A DNA stretch of 16,584 nt from Candidatus Cloacimonadota bacterium (GTDB taxonomy: Bacteria > Cloacimonadota > Cloacimonadia > Cloacimonadales > Cloacimonadaceae): positions 1-16,584 of the forward strand of contig DAHVPA010000015.1 in NCBI GenBank assembly GCA_027318525.1. The letters are read 5' to 3'. Made by a program: the position numbers and the translations under genes. The notes under the pieces were generated by a model that saw only the letters and a list, made by a program, of their open reading frames with translations, did no database searches and was not told the DNA's origin. Shown piece after piece: positions 1 through 6,859 of this stretch (positions within the stretch are counted from its first letter, which is position 1; each line of letters begins with the position of its first letter).

Positions 1-39
1 GATAAGAAAAGACAAACCCAAGCAGGAGGAGAAAAGGAT

Positions 40-732
40 ATGAAGCAAAGCAGGATGGAAATATACCTGCGTTACTTGGTTATCATACTTAGTGTAGTGG
101 CAGTTGTGCAGAGCAGCCTTAAGTCAGATTGGGTGTCTGTGGCATCAGCGGGATTGACGATATTGTTTTTGTTGCTTCCTCCCTTGCTGGAGAAGCTGTT
201 GAAAATAAAGCTCCCTCTTTCTTTTCGCTGGATTTATCTCGGATTTATCTTTGCTTCCATGTATCTGGGAGAGACGCTCAGTTTCTTTTACCGCATCATG
301 TTTTGGGATGTGATTCTGCACACTGCATCAGCCATGATGCTTGCCAACATCGCTTTTCTGCTGCTGTATGTGCTCAACCGCAACAGCAAGATAGACCGGT
401 TGCTTAGTCCGTTGTGCGCGGCAATCTTTGTCTTTAGCGCTCCTGTGGCTTTGGGAGCGGTCTGGGAGTTGTTTGAATATGCTGCCGACCTGATTTTTGG
501 TGTGAACATGATAAAAGCCATTGCCCCCGGTGACGCTTCCCGTTTTTACAATTACAAGCTTGGCTTTCTGAACAGCCTGCACGATTTACTGATGGATGCT
601 ATTGGCGCTCTGATAATAGCTTTGGCAGTTTATATGCACATGAAATCAGGCGGCAGGAAACTCCGTCTGATGGCTTATCTAAAAGACAGCTTCATAGATT
701 CTAATCCGAATCTCTTTGCTGACAAAACCTGA
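40..732 (+). CDS. Integral membrane protein, YjdF/DUF2238-like
   Basis: A 230-residue membrane protein of unknown function. About five hydrophobic segments are visible (near residues 8-28, 33-50, 60-80, 93-112, 127-147 and a last one around 185-200), separated by short charged loops. The pattern WD.ILH in mid-protein, then VWELFEY, then a late LHDLLMDAIGAL block, resembles the DUF2238/YjdF membrane family, in which a conserved His, a WE.FE-type motif and a D...D..GA motif recur. That assignment comes from remembered family patterns, not a search. The ATG at 40 is preceded by a strong ribosome binding site (GGAGGAG at 25-31), so the start is well supported. The C-terminus is short and polar. 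The gene stands apart from the next one by 314 bp, so its upstream partner, if any, lies outside the window. Confidence 0.75.
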   Translation: MKQSRMEIYLRYLVIILSVVAVVQSSLKSDWVSVASAGLTILFLLLPPLLEKLLKIKLPLSFRWIYLGFIFASMYLGETLSFFYRIMFWDVILHTASAMMLANIAFLLLYVLNRNSKIDRLLSPLCAAIFVFSAPVALGAVWELFEYAADLIFGVNMIKAIAPGDASRFYNYKLGFLNSLHDLLMDAIGALIIALAVYMHMKSGGRKLRLMAYLKDSFIDSNPNLFADKT

Positions 733-1046
733 TTTCCACCCTTTTTTACAGTTTATTAGCGGTATCAATCCTGAAGCCAAGGTCATTCCCTTCTAATTCT
801 GCTCTTATCCTGTCCTTACTCCCTTCTTATTAGAATTACTTATTCATTGCGCTATGATTGCGCAGTCATTGCGCTATAATAGCGTAATGGTAGCGCAATG
901 AATGTGCGATATCAGCATAATTCTATTGACGAAAAAGAGAGCAGGGAATAGGTTGGTAACAGGATTCCATATAGGTAAATCACTGAAATTTCGGAAGAAA
1001 TCAAGATAAAATCAGGTAAGAAATCAGGGAAAAACGGAGGCACAGC
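733..1046. other. Non-coding gap with repeat cluster
   Basis: No credible gene is seen in this 314-bp stretch. It contains the structured repeat cluster at 842-908 (separate entry), a weak 7-bp inverted pair (TTCTAAT at 791-797 with ATTAGAA at 829-835), and a TTGACG hexamer at 926-931 that could be a -35 element but has no good -10 at the right distance. The last 60 bases are A-rich, with several AAATCAG-like words running into the GGAGG of the next gene. Confidence 0.6.
842..908. repeat. Direct/inverted repeat cluster (CATTGCGCTAT motif)
   Basis: Two 18-bp direct copies with a 22-bp period (845-862 and 867-884, two mismatches) share the core CATTGCGCTAT. An exact 13-bp inverted pair, ATTCATTGCGCTA at 842-854 and its reverse complement at 891-903, encloses them. 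The second direct copy contains a perfect palindrome, CGCTAT-A-ATAGCG, at 872-884 whose centre spells TATAAT. The arrangement resembles a multi-site operator or iteron-like array about 140 bp upstream of the start at 1047. Its function is unknown. Confidence 0.75.
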
Positions 1047-1496
1047 ATGAAAGTAAGACTGGATATACCCATGCGCGGTCTGAGCGGGAAAACCGGCAGG
1101 ATGATCTATTATTATGACCGCAGGAGCGGATTGACCCTGGCGCGGAGCAGCTTCACCTTCAAGAATCATCCGCAGCATCCGGGCTTCAGGCAAGTCCAGA
1201 AGCAGATTTATTCCATTGAGCCGTCGCAGGGTTACATCTACAACCTCAAGGATTACATCAGTAATTACAACTTCCTGCCCGGTAATGAACTGCAGCAAAT
1301 CCGCACCTGGACAAACCTGTATAACCGGATTATGTATGCGCTGCAAAAGGCTCTACCGGGTCAGGTGGATTTGGCAAGCATAACCCGTCAGCAGATATAT
1401 GACCAGGATTTGCCCTGTAAATCAGTCAAAACAGCAGTGGAAGCAGGGCTGATTCCGGCTCTGGAAGGCTATGAACGCTGGTCAAACCTGATTTGA
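1047..1496 (+). CDS. Hypothetical protein, 149 aa
   Basis: I do not recognise this protein. It is 149 residues, basic and rich in Tyr, Gln and Arg, with no signal peptide and no membrane segment. The N-terminal part (about 1-40) reads like short beta strands with the phrase IYYYDRRSG followed by LARSSFTFKNHPQHPGF. A similar 'Tyr-rich strand, then Arg, then KNP..P' layout occurs in some short phage-like or structural DUF proteins, but the resemblance is too vague for a name. The C-terminal half (about 60-149) is mostly helical, with several aromatic positions and one Cys (near 125). The start is well supported: GGAGG at 1036-1040 sits six bases before the ATG. It has its own upstream region containing the repeat cluster, and no close neighbour on either side (about 96 bp to the next gene), so it is probably transcribed alone. 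Confidence 0.7.
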   Translation: MKVRLDIPMRGLSGKTGRMIYYYDRRSGLTLARSSFTFKNHPQHPGFRQVQKQIYSIEPSQGYIYNLKDYISNYNFLPGNELQQIRTWTNLYNRIMYALQKALPGQVDLASITRQQIYDQDLPCKSVKTAVEAGLIPALEGYERWSNLI

Positions 1497-1561
1497 TATG
1501 TGTCCTGAATCAGATTTCAGATGCACTAAACTTATAAAGCAAGCGGCATTGTAAAAACAAT

Positions 1562-1574
1562 TGACAACTTGTCA
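1562..1574. promoter_or_regulatory. Perfect 6-1-6 palindrome, possible operator
   Basis: TGACAA-C-TTGTCA is an exact dyad directly in front of the UvrC-like gene. It overlaps a consensus -35 hexamer (TTGACA, 1561-1566), although no TATAAT-like -10 lies 16-18 bp downstream. It could be a repressor site for the plus-strand run or chance. Confidence 0.3.
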
Positions 1575-1592
1575 GCAGCAATTGGAATGGCA

Positions 1593-2543
1593 ATGATGGA
1601 ACGGATTTTAGTGCAAAATTCAGACTGCAAGCTGCCTGACTCCCTGCCGGAGTCAGAGGGGCTGATAGTCTTTTATAAGGGACAGGAAGCGCTTTACGCA
1701 ACAGAAACGATGAATTTGAAGCATACGCTCAGCCTGCTCAAAGCTTTGCGGGAAAGTGATTCCGACATCATAGAGCTGTTCGGTCTGGCAGAATACATCC
1801 AGCTGGAACCAGCCGGCAACGGATTGGAAGCTTTAATCAAGATGAAGCTTTTGCTGAGCAGGACAGAGCCTGTCCTCAATGCCAGAATCAGCCTTTGGAA
1901 ACACTATGTCTATCTGGCGATTAATCCCGCTGAGTTTCCGTTTGTCAAAGCGACAGAATTCACGGATGAGGATTGGTTTTATCTGGGTCCATTCCGCAGC
2001 CGGTTTTATTTATACGACCTGATGGAACTGATGCAAAAGCTGCTCAAGCTTCCGCATTGCGAAGTGAAACAAGGTCCCTGCGAAAAGCTGGATGACGGCA
2101 GATGCAGAGGCTGGTGCCTGCTCATCAAAACGGAAGCGGAATCAACTGCTGAAGACAAAGAGGAGCAACCTAATCTGCAGAAGCTGGATGCCTTGCTCAA
2201 AGAAGCTTATGTGCATGTGGACAATGGTCTGCTGGAGCTTTTGCAGCAGGAAAAAGACAAGTATGAAAATGACCTGGAGTTCGCCAGAGCCGATGCCTTC
2301 AGCGATAACATCAGCCTGCTGAAACGGTATCGGGAATGGCTGACCTTCCTTTATAAAGTCAAGAACCTTAACTTTGTAAAAGACAAAATCAGCGTCAAGG
2401 GCGGACAATTGATTCATTTCAAGGCAGAAGGAAGAGAATATAATCTGCCTTACGTCAATGTGCGCTACCGCAGCAATGAACTGCTGGCGCTGAATAAAAA
2501 CCTGTTGGATGAAGCACGTATACTGTATCGGGAGAGTTTATGA
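1593..2543 (+). CDS. UvrC-like protein with degenerate GIY-YIG domain
   Basis: This aligns by eye with the N-terminal half of excinuclease subunit UvrC and lacks the C-terminal RNase H-like nuclease and helix-hairpin-helix domains. Numbering from the ATG at 1593 (316 aa): a GIY-YIG-type fold spans about 20-100, but GIY reads GLI (23-25), YVG reads YAT (35-37) and the catalytic Arg position is Thr45. The conserved Glu (79) and Asn (96) remain. A block FYLGPFRSR (about 129-137) matches the UvrC YFGPFPS motif. Four Cys (156, 163, 171, 175), spaced C-x6-C-x7-C-x3-C, match the cluster that binds Fe-S in E. coli UvrC. A UVR-like (UvrB-binding) helix ending LEF...A....D.I..L lies at about 212-246. 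About 70 C-terminal residues are unassigned. Catalysis by this domain is therefore doubtful; a UvrB-binding or regulatory role is inference. A TTG at 1569 could add eight residues but lacks a Shine-Dalgarno; ATGs at 1587 and 1596 are alternatives. Its stop overlaps purC by 4 bp. Confidence 0.7.
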   Translation: MMERILVQNSDCKLPDSLPESEGLIVFYKGQEALYATETMNLKHTLSLLKALRESDSDIIELFGLAEYIQLEPAGNGLEALIKMKLLLSRTEPVLNARISLWKHYVYLAINPAEFPFVKATEFTDEDWFYLGPFRSRFYLYDLMELMQKLLKLPHCEVKQGPCEKLDDGRCRGWCLLIKTEAESTAEDKEEQPNLQKLDALLKEAYVHVDNGLLELLQQEKDKYENDLEFARADAFSDNISLLKRYREWLTFLYKVKNLNFVKDKISVKGGQLIHFKAEGREYNLPYVNVRYRSNELLALNKNLLDEARILYRESL

Positions 2544-3433
2544 CATTTGCTAAAATCAGCGCTTTGCATTCCGTGAAACACGCTTGGCAAGGCAAGGTCA
2601 GGGATATTTATGACCTGGGCGATAAACTGCTGATTGTGACCTCAGACAGAATCAGCGCTTTTGATGTAGTCTTTCCCAATCTGATTCCGGATAAGGGAAA
2701 AATCTTGAACGGGATATCAGTGTATTTCTTCCAGACTACAAAAGATATCATTGCCAATCACTTTATCTCAGATAGTCTTAGCGATTACCCCAAAGATATG
2801 CAGGAACACAAAGCAGAATTGGAAGGACGCAGCATGCTGGTTCGCAAGACCAGAGTGATACCCTTTGAGTGCATCGTGCGAGGGTATCTGACAGGTTCTG
2901 CCTGGAACGAATATAAGAAGATGGGGACAATCGGCAATATGATGATGCCGGACGGGATGAAGGAAAGCCAGAAATTCCCCAATCCGCTCTTTACGCCCTC
3001 CACGAAAGCAGAGTCAGGTCACGATGAAAACATCAGCTATCGGGATATGCTCAACCGGATGGATGCCAAGATTGCTTCCTTTCTGAAAAATAAATCCATA
3101 GAATTGTATAACCACGCTCACGATAAACTCTTTGCAGAAAAAATCCTGGTGGCAGATACCAAGTTTGAATTTGGCACCATCGGTCACGATATCCTGCTCA
3201 TTGACGAAGTTCTGACACCTGATTCCTCACGGTTTTGGGATATGGACGGCTATGAAATCGGCAAAACACCGCTCAGTTATGACAAACAATACATCCGCGA
3301 TTTTGTCACTGATAGCGGCTGGGATAAGAATCCACCGGCTCCGGAACTGCCGGAAGCAGTGGTCATGAAAACCCGAGAGAAATATATCCAAAGCTACAAG
3401 CTGATTACAGGGGACACGGAAAGAAAATGGTAA
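2540..3433 (+). CDS. purC: Phosphoribosylaminoimidazole-succinocarboxamide synthase
   Basis: SAICAR synthetase joins aspartate to carboxyaminoimidazole ribonucleotide using ATP, a middle step of de novo purine synthesis in the cytoplasm. The 297-residue length fits the longer PurC form (about 290-310 aa). Family motifs appear in order: GKVRDIYDLG (18-27, phosphate-binding start), SDRISAFD (35-42), ECIVRGYLTGSAW (110-122), DTKFEFG (206-212) and DEVLTPDSSRFW (222-233, the catalytic and metal/nucleotide region). No key motif is missing. The ATG overlaps the stop of the UvrC-like gene (ATGA), and its own stop overlaps the next gene by 7 bp, so translation is probably coupled on both sides. No other purine gene is in the window, so purC is separated from its pathway here. 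Confidence 0.97.
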   Translation: MTFAKISALHSVKHAWQGKVRDIYDLGDKLLIVTSDRISAFDVVFPNLIPDKGKILNGISVYFFQTTKDIIANHFISDSLSDYPKDMQEHKAELEGRSMLVRKTRVIPFECIVRGYLTGSAWNEYKKMGTIGNMMMPDGMKESQKFPNPLFTPSTKAESGHDENISYRDMLNRMDAKIASFLKNKSIELYNHAHDKLFAEKILVADTKFEFGTIGHDILLIDEVLTPDSSRFWDMDGYEIGKTPLSYDKQYIRDFVTDSGWDKNPPAPELPEAVVMKTREKYIQSYKLITGDTERKW

Positions 3434-3798
3434 GGATAATTTGTCTGGTCGATGATGAAGAAGAACTGACCGAAAACCTGACCTATGAAATCAAAGCTCT
3501 GCGTCCTGACTGGCAAATCAGCACCTTTCAATCCGGTCTGGATGCCATTCGTGAAATCATGAAGGGGAAAATCCAGCTTGTGGTGACAGATATCGCCATG
3601 CCGGATATGGACGGCTATGAGCTCTACTGGCGCATTAAAGATTATGACGAGAAGCTTCCCGTGATAATGATGACAGGCTTTGGCTATGACCCCAATCATG
3701 TCCTGGTCCGTTCCAGACAGGAAGGCTTGCAGGATATATTATACAAACCGTTTGAGACAGAAAAACTGGTGGCTTTAATCGAATCCCGTTTGCCCTGA
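3427..3798 (+). CDS. Single-domain response regulator (receiver only)
   Basis: A CheY-like receiver of 123 residues with no output domain. The acidic pair D9-D10 (VDDEEE), phospho-acceptor D55 (VVTDIAMP), T83 (MMTGFG) and K107 (LYKPF) are all in place, so it should be phosphorylated normally. Stand-alone receivers usually act through protein contacts or in a phosphorelay. No histidine kinase is encoded in the window, so its partner is elsewhere. It starts inside the last seven bases of purC and ends two bases before lpxK, so it is embedded in the operon rather than inserted as an independent unit. Its link to purine or lipid A synthesis is unknown. Confidence 0.92.
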   Translation: MVRIICLVDDEEELTENLTYEIKALRPDWQISTFQSGLDAIREIMKGKIQLVVTDIAMPDMDGYELYWRIKDYDEKLPVIMMTGFGYDPNHVLVRSRQEGLQDILYKPFETEKLVALIESRLP

Positions 3799-3800
3799 AT

Positions 3801-4892
3801 ATGGACGAGCAAGGTTTCAGCTACCGATACTTGCGCCGCAGAGGCATCCTTAACTACATCATGCTTCCTGCAACAGGAATGTTCAGCCTGATTACCAGAA
3901 TCAGGCGTTTTTTATATCAGAAGCTGTTTCATACTTATGAATCAAGGCTTTGTGTGGTCAGTGTAGGCAACATAGTAGTCGGGGGATCAGGCAAGACACC
4001 CATGACCATCTTTATAGCTCATAAACTGAAGGAAATGGGTTACAAAAGCGCAGTCTCGCACAGAGGATATAAAAGCGAACTGGAAAACGGGGCAACGCTA
4101 ATCTCAGACAGGGAAAAGCTCTTGCCCATAGCAAGCCTTGCCGGTGATGAAGCAAAGCTGCTGGCGGAAAGATTGCCAGGTATTCCGGTAGTGGCAGGAA
4201 AAAACAGAAGGCAAGCCATCCGCTTGCTGGAAAGAACCTTTCCTGACCTTGATTGCGTTATACTGGATGACTCCTTTCAACATTTGAAAGTAAGGCATGA
4301 TTTGGATATCATTGTCGTAAATCACAAACTCGGATTCGGCAACGGATTTGTCCTCCCTGCAGGTATGCTGCGCGAACCTTTGTCTGCTCTGGCTAGTGCT
4401 GATATCATTGCCCTCAACCTGCAAGCAGGTGATGAAAAGCCGGGAAGCTCCTTGGTTAAGCGCTTGGATGAGTTTCACAAACCATTACTGACAGGCACTT
4501 ATCAGGTGAGTAGAATTTGCAACACGCAAGGTGAAATAATGGATAACAGCAAAGTCAGAGATGCCAAAATCGCTGCTTTGGCTGCCATAGCAAATCCGGA
4601 CGGTTTTCTGGATACCCTGCAGCAGATTGGAATTACTCCCATAATAGCTTTTGTATATCCGGATCACTATGCCTTTGCTGACAGGAAAGTCAGGACTGAA
4701 CTAAAAGCGCGGTTTGAGCAATTAAACCTGGACTGGCTCATCACTACAGAAAAAGATTATGCCAAGCTGTGTCAGTATCCGGAACTGAGCAAGCTGTTAT
4801 TGATATTGAGCATTGACTTTGTTCCGCTCACAGGACTGGATGAACTGCATAAGCTGCTAGCGCAGACCATCAAAAGCAAAAAAGGATTATAA
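3801..4892 (+). CDS. lpxK: Tetraacyldisaccharide 4'-kinase (lipid A)
   Basis: LpxK phosphorylates the 4' position of the tetraacyldisaccharide precursor to give lipid IVA, at the inner face of the cytoplasmic membrane. At 363 residues it is slightly longer than usual (about 320-350). A basic/hydrophobic N-terminal segment (about 10-40) fits the membrane-associating helix of the family. The P-loop GNIVVGGSGKTP (56-67), the SHRGYKS strand (86-92), the GDEAKL motif (115-120) and DDSFQH (156-161) are all present. The TEKDYAKL motif near the C-terminus is also typical. It begins two bases after the response regulator stop, and the transporter gene follows three bases after its own stop. Its presence argues for an LPS-type outer membrane. 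Confidence 0.95.
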   Translation: MDEQGFSYRYLRRRGILNYIMLPATGMFSLITRIRRFLYQKLFHTYESRLCVVSVGNIVVGGSGKTPMTIFIAHKLKEMGYKSAVSHRGYKSELENGATLISDREKLLPIASLAGDEAKLLAERLPGIPVVAGKNRRQAIRLLERTFPDLDCVILDDSFQHLKVRHDLDIIVVNHKLGFGNGFVLPAGMLREPLSALASADIIALNLQAGDEKPGSSLVKRLDEFHKPLLTGTYQVSRICNTQGEIMDNSKVRDAKIAALAAIANPDGFLDTLQQIGITPIIAFVYPDHYAFADRKVRTELKARFEQLNLDWLITTEKDYAKLCQYPELSKLLLILSIDFVPLTGLDELHKLLAQTIKSKKGL

Positions 4893-4895
4893 GGG

Positions 4896-6128
4896 TTGGA
4901 TTCGATCCAGGTTGGACTCTTTTTCCTGATTTCATATCTGTTATCGAGAGTTTTTGTAACGCTTAAAATCCCTGAATTGGTCATCTATTACCTATTCGAA
5001 AAGAAGCACATCTCCATTCAAAAACTGACCTTGATCCTGCTTGCAGGAACAACCATGATATCGACTATCATTGCCAATATCATTACAGTGCTTACTCTGA
5101 TGCCCCTTGTTGTGCTGCTGCAAAAAGAACTGAAGACGACAGAAGAATTGAAGCGAAAGTTTAATACATTGTTTCTTTTGGCTGTACTGTGGGGTGCCAA
5201 TATCGGCGGAATCGGTATGATCACAGGGACAACCACAAACGGGATTCTGTTGGGTCTGTTTGAAATCTATAGTGTGCCCATAGCAAGAGACTTCACATTT
5301 TTGTCCTGGGCAGCCTGGGGTTTGCCTTTGGCAGCGATATTATGCGGTTTGGGCTGGTTGATTCTGATGCTGGTATTTAAGCCGGGCAAAATGATGCATA
5401 AGGCGGATTTTTCATCAGAGATTAGGGCTGGCGGTATCTCTCGCCACTTTCAGATTGTTGGATTCCGGCTGGCTTTATGTTTTATCCTCGCTGCCTCGGG
5501 ATTATCCTATTTAATGGGAATCCTGAAAAGTCACCAGATTGAAGTTTTGATAGTTACTTTTATCACCTCAGCTGTCTTTGTCTTCTTGATTTTGGGCTAT
5601 AAGTGGAAGACAGAAGACGGTGTGCGAAAACCTCTGATCAGATTAAAAGGTGCCTTGCAGGATGTTCCCAAAAAAGGCTTGTTGTGGGTGATTCTGGCTT
5701 TTATTATATCATACATACTCTGGCTGGCGGGATTTCATAAACTAATTAATGATTGGTTTACGTTATGGCTGGAGCGGGAACATTCCATATTACTGCTCTA
5801 TCTCATCTTTGCTTTAGCTACTACCTTTGTTTCAGAGCTGATCAGTAACACAGCCGTGCAGTTCACGATGTTTCTGGTGCTATTTCCCATGACCCGGTAT
5901 TTCCCTGATTTATCCTGGCAGGGTATGCTTATTATTACTCTGTGCTCATCCTGCGCCTTTATGACACCTCTGGCAACTCCCTCCAATGGGCTAGGATTTG
6001 GCACATCAGGTAAGGTCTCACTGCGTTATATGATGTTGGCAGGATTCATTATGAATTTGGTGTGTTCGGGGCTGATAGTGCTTTGGGTCCATTTTGTAGT
6101 CCCTCAAACACTGAACTGGTTTTTCTAG
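4896..6128 (+). CDS. SLC13/DASS-family ion transporter-like protein
   Basis: A 410-residue polytopic membrane protein built as an inverted repeat like the divalent anion:sodium symporters. Each half has a helical hairpin followed by a signature. The second half keeps the classic motif (ELISNTAVQF; S317-N318-T319) and a later CAFMTPLATPSNGLGFGTSG block (353-372). The first half has ANI (60-62) where SNT is expected, and TTTN (112-115) in the GT.PN position. The substrate cannot be told; sulfate, dicarboxylates or another anion are possible, and the altered first motif could change Na+ or anion binding. About ten membrane segments are seen. It starts with TTG at 4896, right after GGG, with AAAGGA at 4881-4886 as a weak ribosome binding site; the next in-frame ATG (5055) would remove the first helix. 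Last gene of the plus-strand run; it converges on rsmE with only 13 bp between stops. Confidence 0.82.
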   Translation: MDSIQVGLFFLISYLLSRVFVTLKIPELVIYYLFEKKHISIQKLTLILLAGTTMISTIIANIITVLTLMPLVVLLQKELKTTEELKRKFNTLFLLAVLWGANIGGIGMITGTTTNGILLGLFEIYSVPIARDFTFLSWAAWGLPLAAILCGLGWLILMLVFKPGKMMHKADFSSEIRAGGISRHFQIVGFRLALCFILAASGLSYLMGILKSHQIEVLIVTFITSAVFVFLILGYKWKTEDGVRKPLIRLKGALQDVPKKGLLWVILAFIISYILWLAGFHKLINDWFTLWLEREHSILLLYLIFALATTFVSELISNTAVQFTMFLVLFPMTRYFPDLSWQGMLIITLCSSCAFMTPLATPSNGLGFGTSGKVSLRYMMLAGFIMNLVCSGLIVLWVHFVVPQTLNWFF

Positions 6129-6141
6129 CAGATTGAATTAT

Positions 6142-6852
6142 TTACTTGCGACGTAGCAGGTTAAACTGCGCGGCAACTGCAATGGCAGCTGTTTCTGCTC
6201 GGAGGATATTGCCTGATAAGGATATGCCGGGTATCTTCTCGGATCTCAGCAATTCAGTTTCTTCTATAGAAAATCCACCCTCCGGTCCAATGATGAAACA
6301 ATAGTCATTTTCTGCATTCAGTGAATCCAGCCAGACATCAGGTCTTGCTTCAGAAGCAGCCACAGGAATATATCCCAGCTTTCTGATGAATTGCAAAGAT
6401 ATAGTTAATCTGGCGATAGGGTGGATGTTGGGCAGCCAGGGGTTGTCACATTGTTTGATGGCAGCCAGAACAGAGTCTGTAAAACGTTTTTCAGTATTAG
6501 CGGAGGGAGTCCTAACCGAGTTTCTTAGCTGTAAAGGGAAAAAATCCTGTGCCCCAAGCTCAGTTGCTTTTTCCATCAGCAATTCATCGTTTTTATTGCG
6601 CAACAGACTGAAGGCGATGGCAAAAGCAGGCTTAGGACGTTCAATATAACGGATATCCGTAACATCAATAATAGCCAGTTTATTGCTGAATTCACGCACG
6701 ATGCCTTTTCCCATCCAACCTTGACCGCTGTTGAGGTTAACTTCATCACCGTGTTTCAGACGCATTACATGAGCCAAATGATGGGATTCAACTGCGTTTA
6801 GCACCAGCTTGGTGCTGTTATTGTCAAGCTCAGGCGTGAAAAAGGATGGCAT
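6142..6852 (-). CDS. rsmE: 16S rRNA (uracil1498-N3)-methyltransferase
   Basis: RsmE transfers a methyl group from S-adenosylmethionine to N3 of U1498 in 16S rRNA, in the 30S subunit. The 236-residue length is standard. An N-terminal PUA-like part contains HHLAHVMRLKHGDEV (24-38). The C-terminal SPOUT fold shows EKATELG (94-100), IGPEGGFS (188-195) and LSGNILRAETA (212-222), which form the knot that binds the methyl donor. The segment AIKQCDNP (131-138) stands where many family members have A.EQ..R, so one usual basic position is Asn here. It lies seven bases after dnaJ and is the last gene of the heat-shock operon. In many genomes prmA sits between dnaJ and rsmE; here it is absent. Confidence 0.95.
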   Translation of the reverse strand: MPSFFTPELDNNSTKLVLNAVESHHLAHVMRLKHGDEVNLNSGQGWMGKGIVREFSNKLAIIDVTDIRYIERPKPAFAIAFSLLRNKNDELLMEKATELGAQDFFPLQLRNSVRTPSANTEKRFTDSVLAAIKQCDNPWLPNIHPIARLTISLQFIRKLGYIPVAASEARPDVWLDSLNAENDYCFIIGPEGGFSIEETELLRSEKIPGISLSGNILRAETAAIAVAAQFNLLRRK

Positions 6853-6859
6853 GATTACT

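Noticed and set aside
129..582. Several 77-92 codon frames inside the first gene
   Set aside because: All overlap the membrane protein at 40-732, which has a strong ribosome binding site and coherent hydrophobic segments.
6129..6141. Bidirectional terminator between the convergent transporter and rsmE genes
   Set aside because: Only 13 bp separate the stops and I found no hairpin with a T-tract across the junction.
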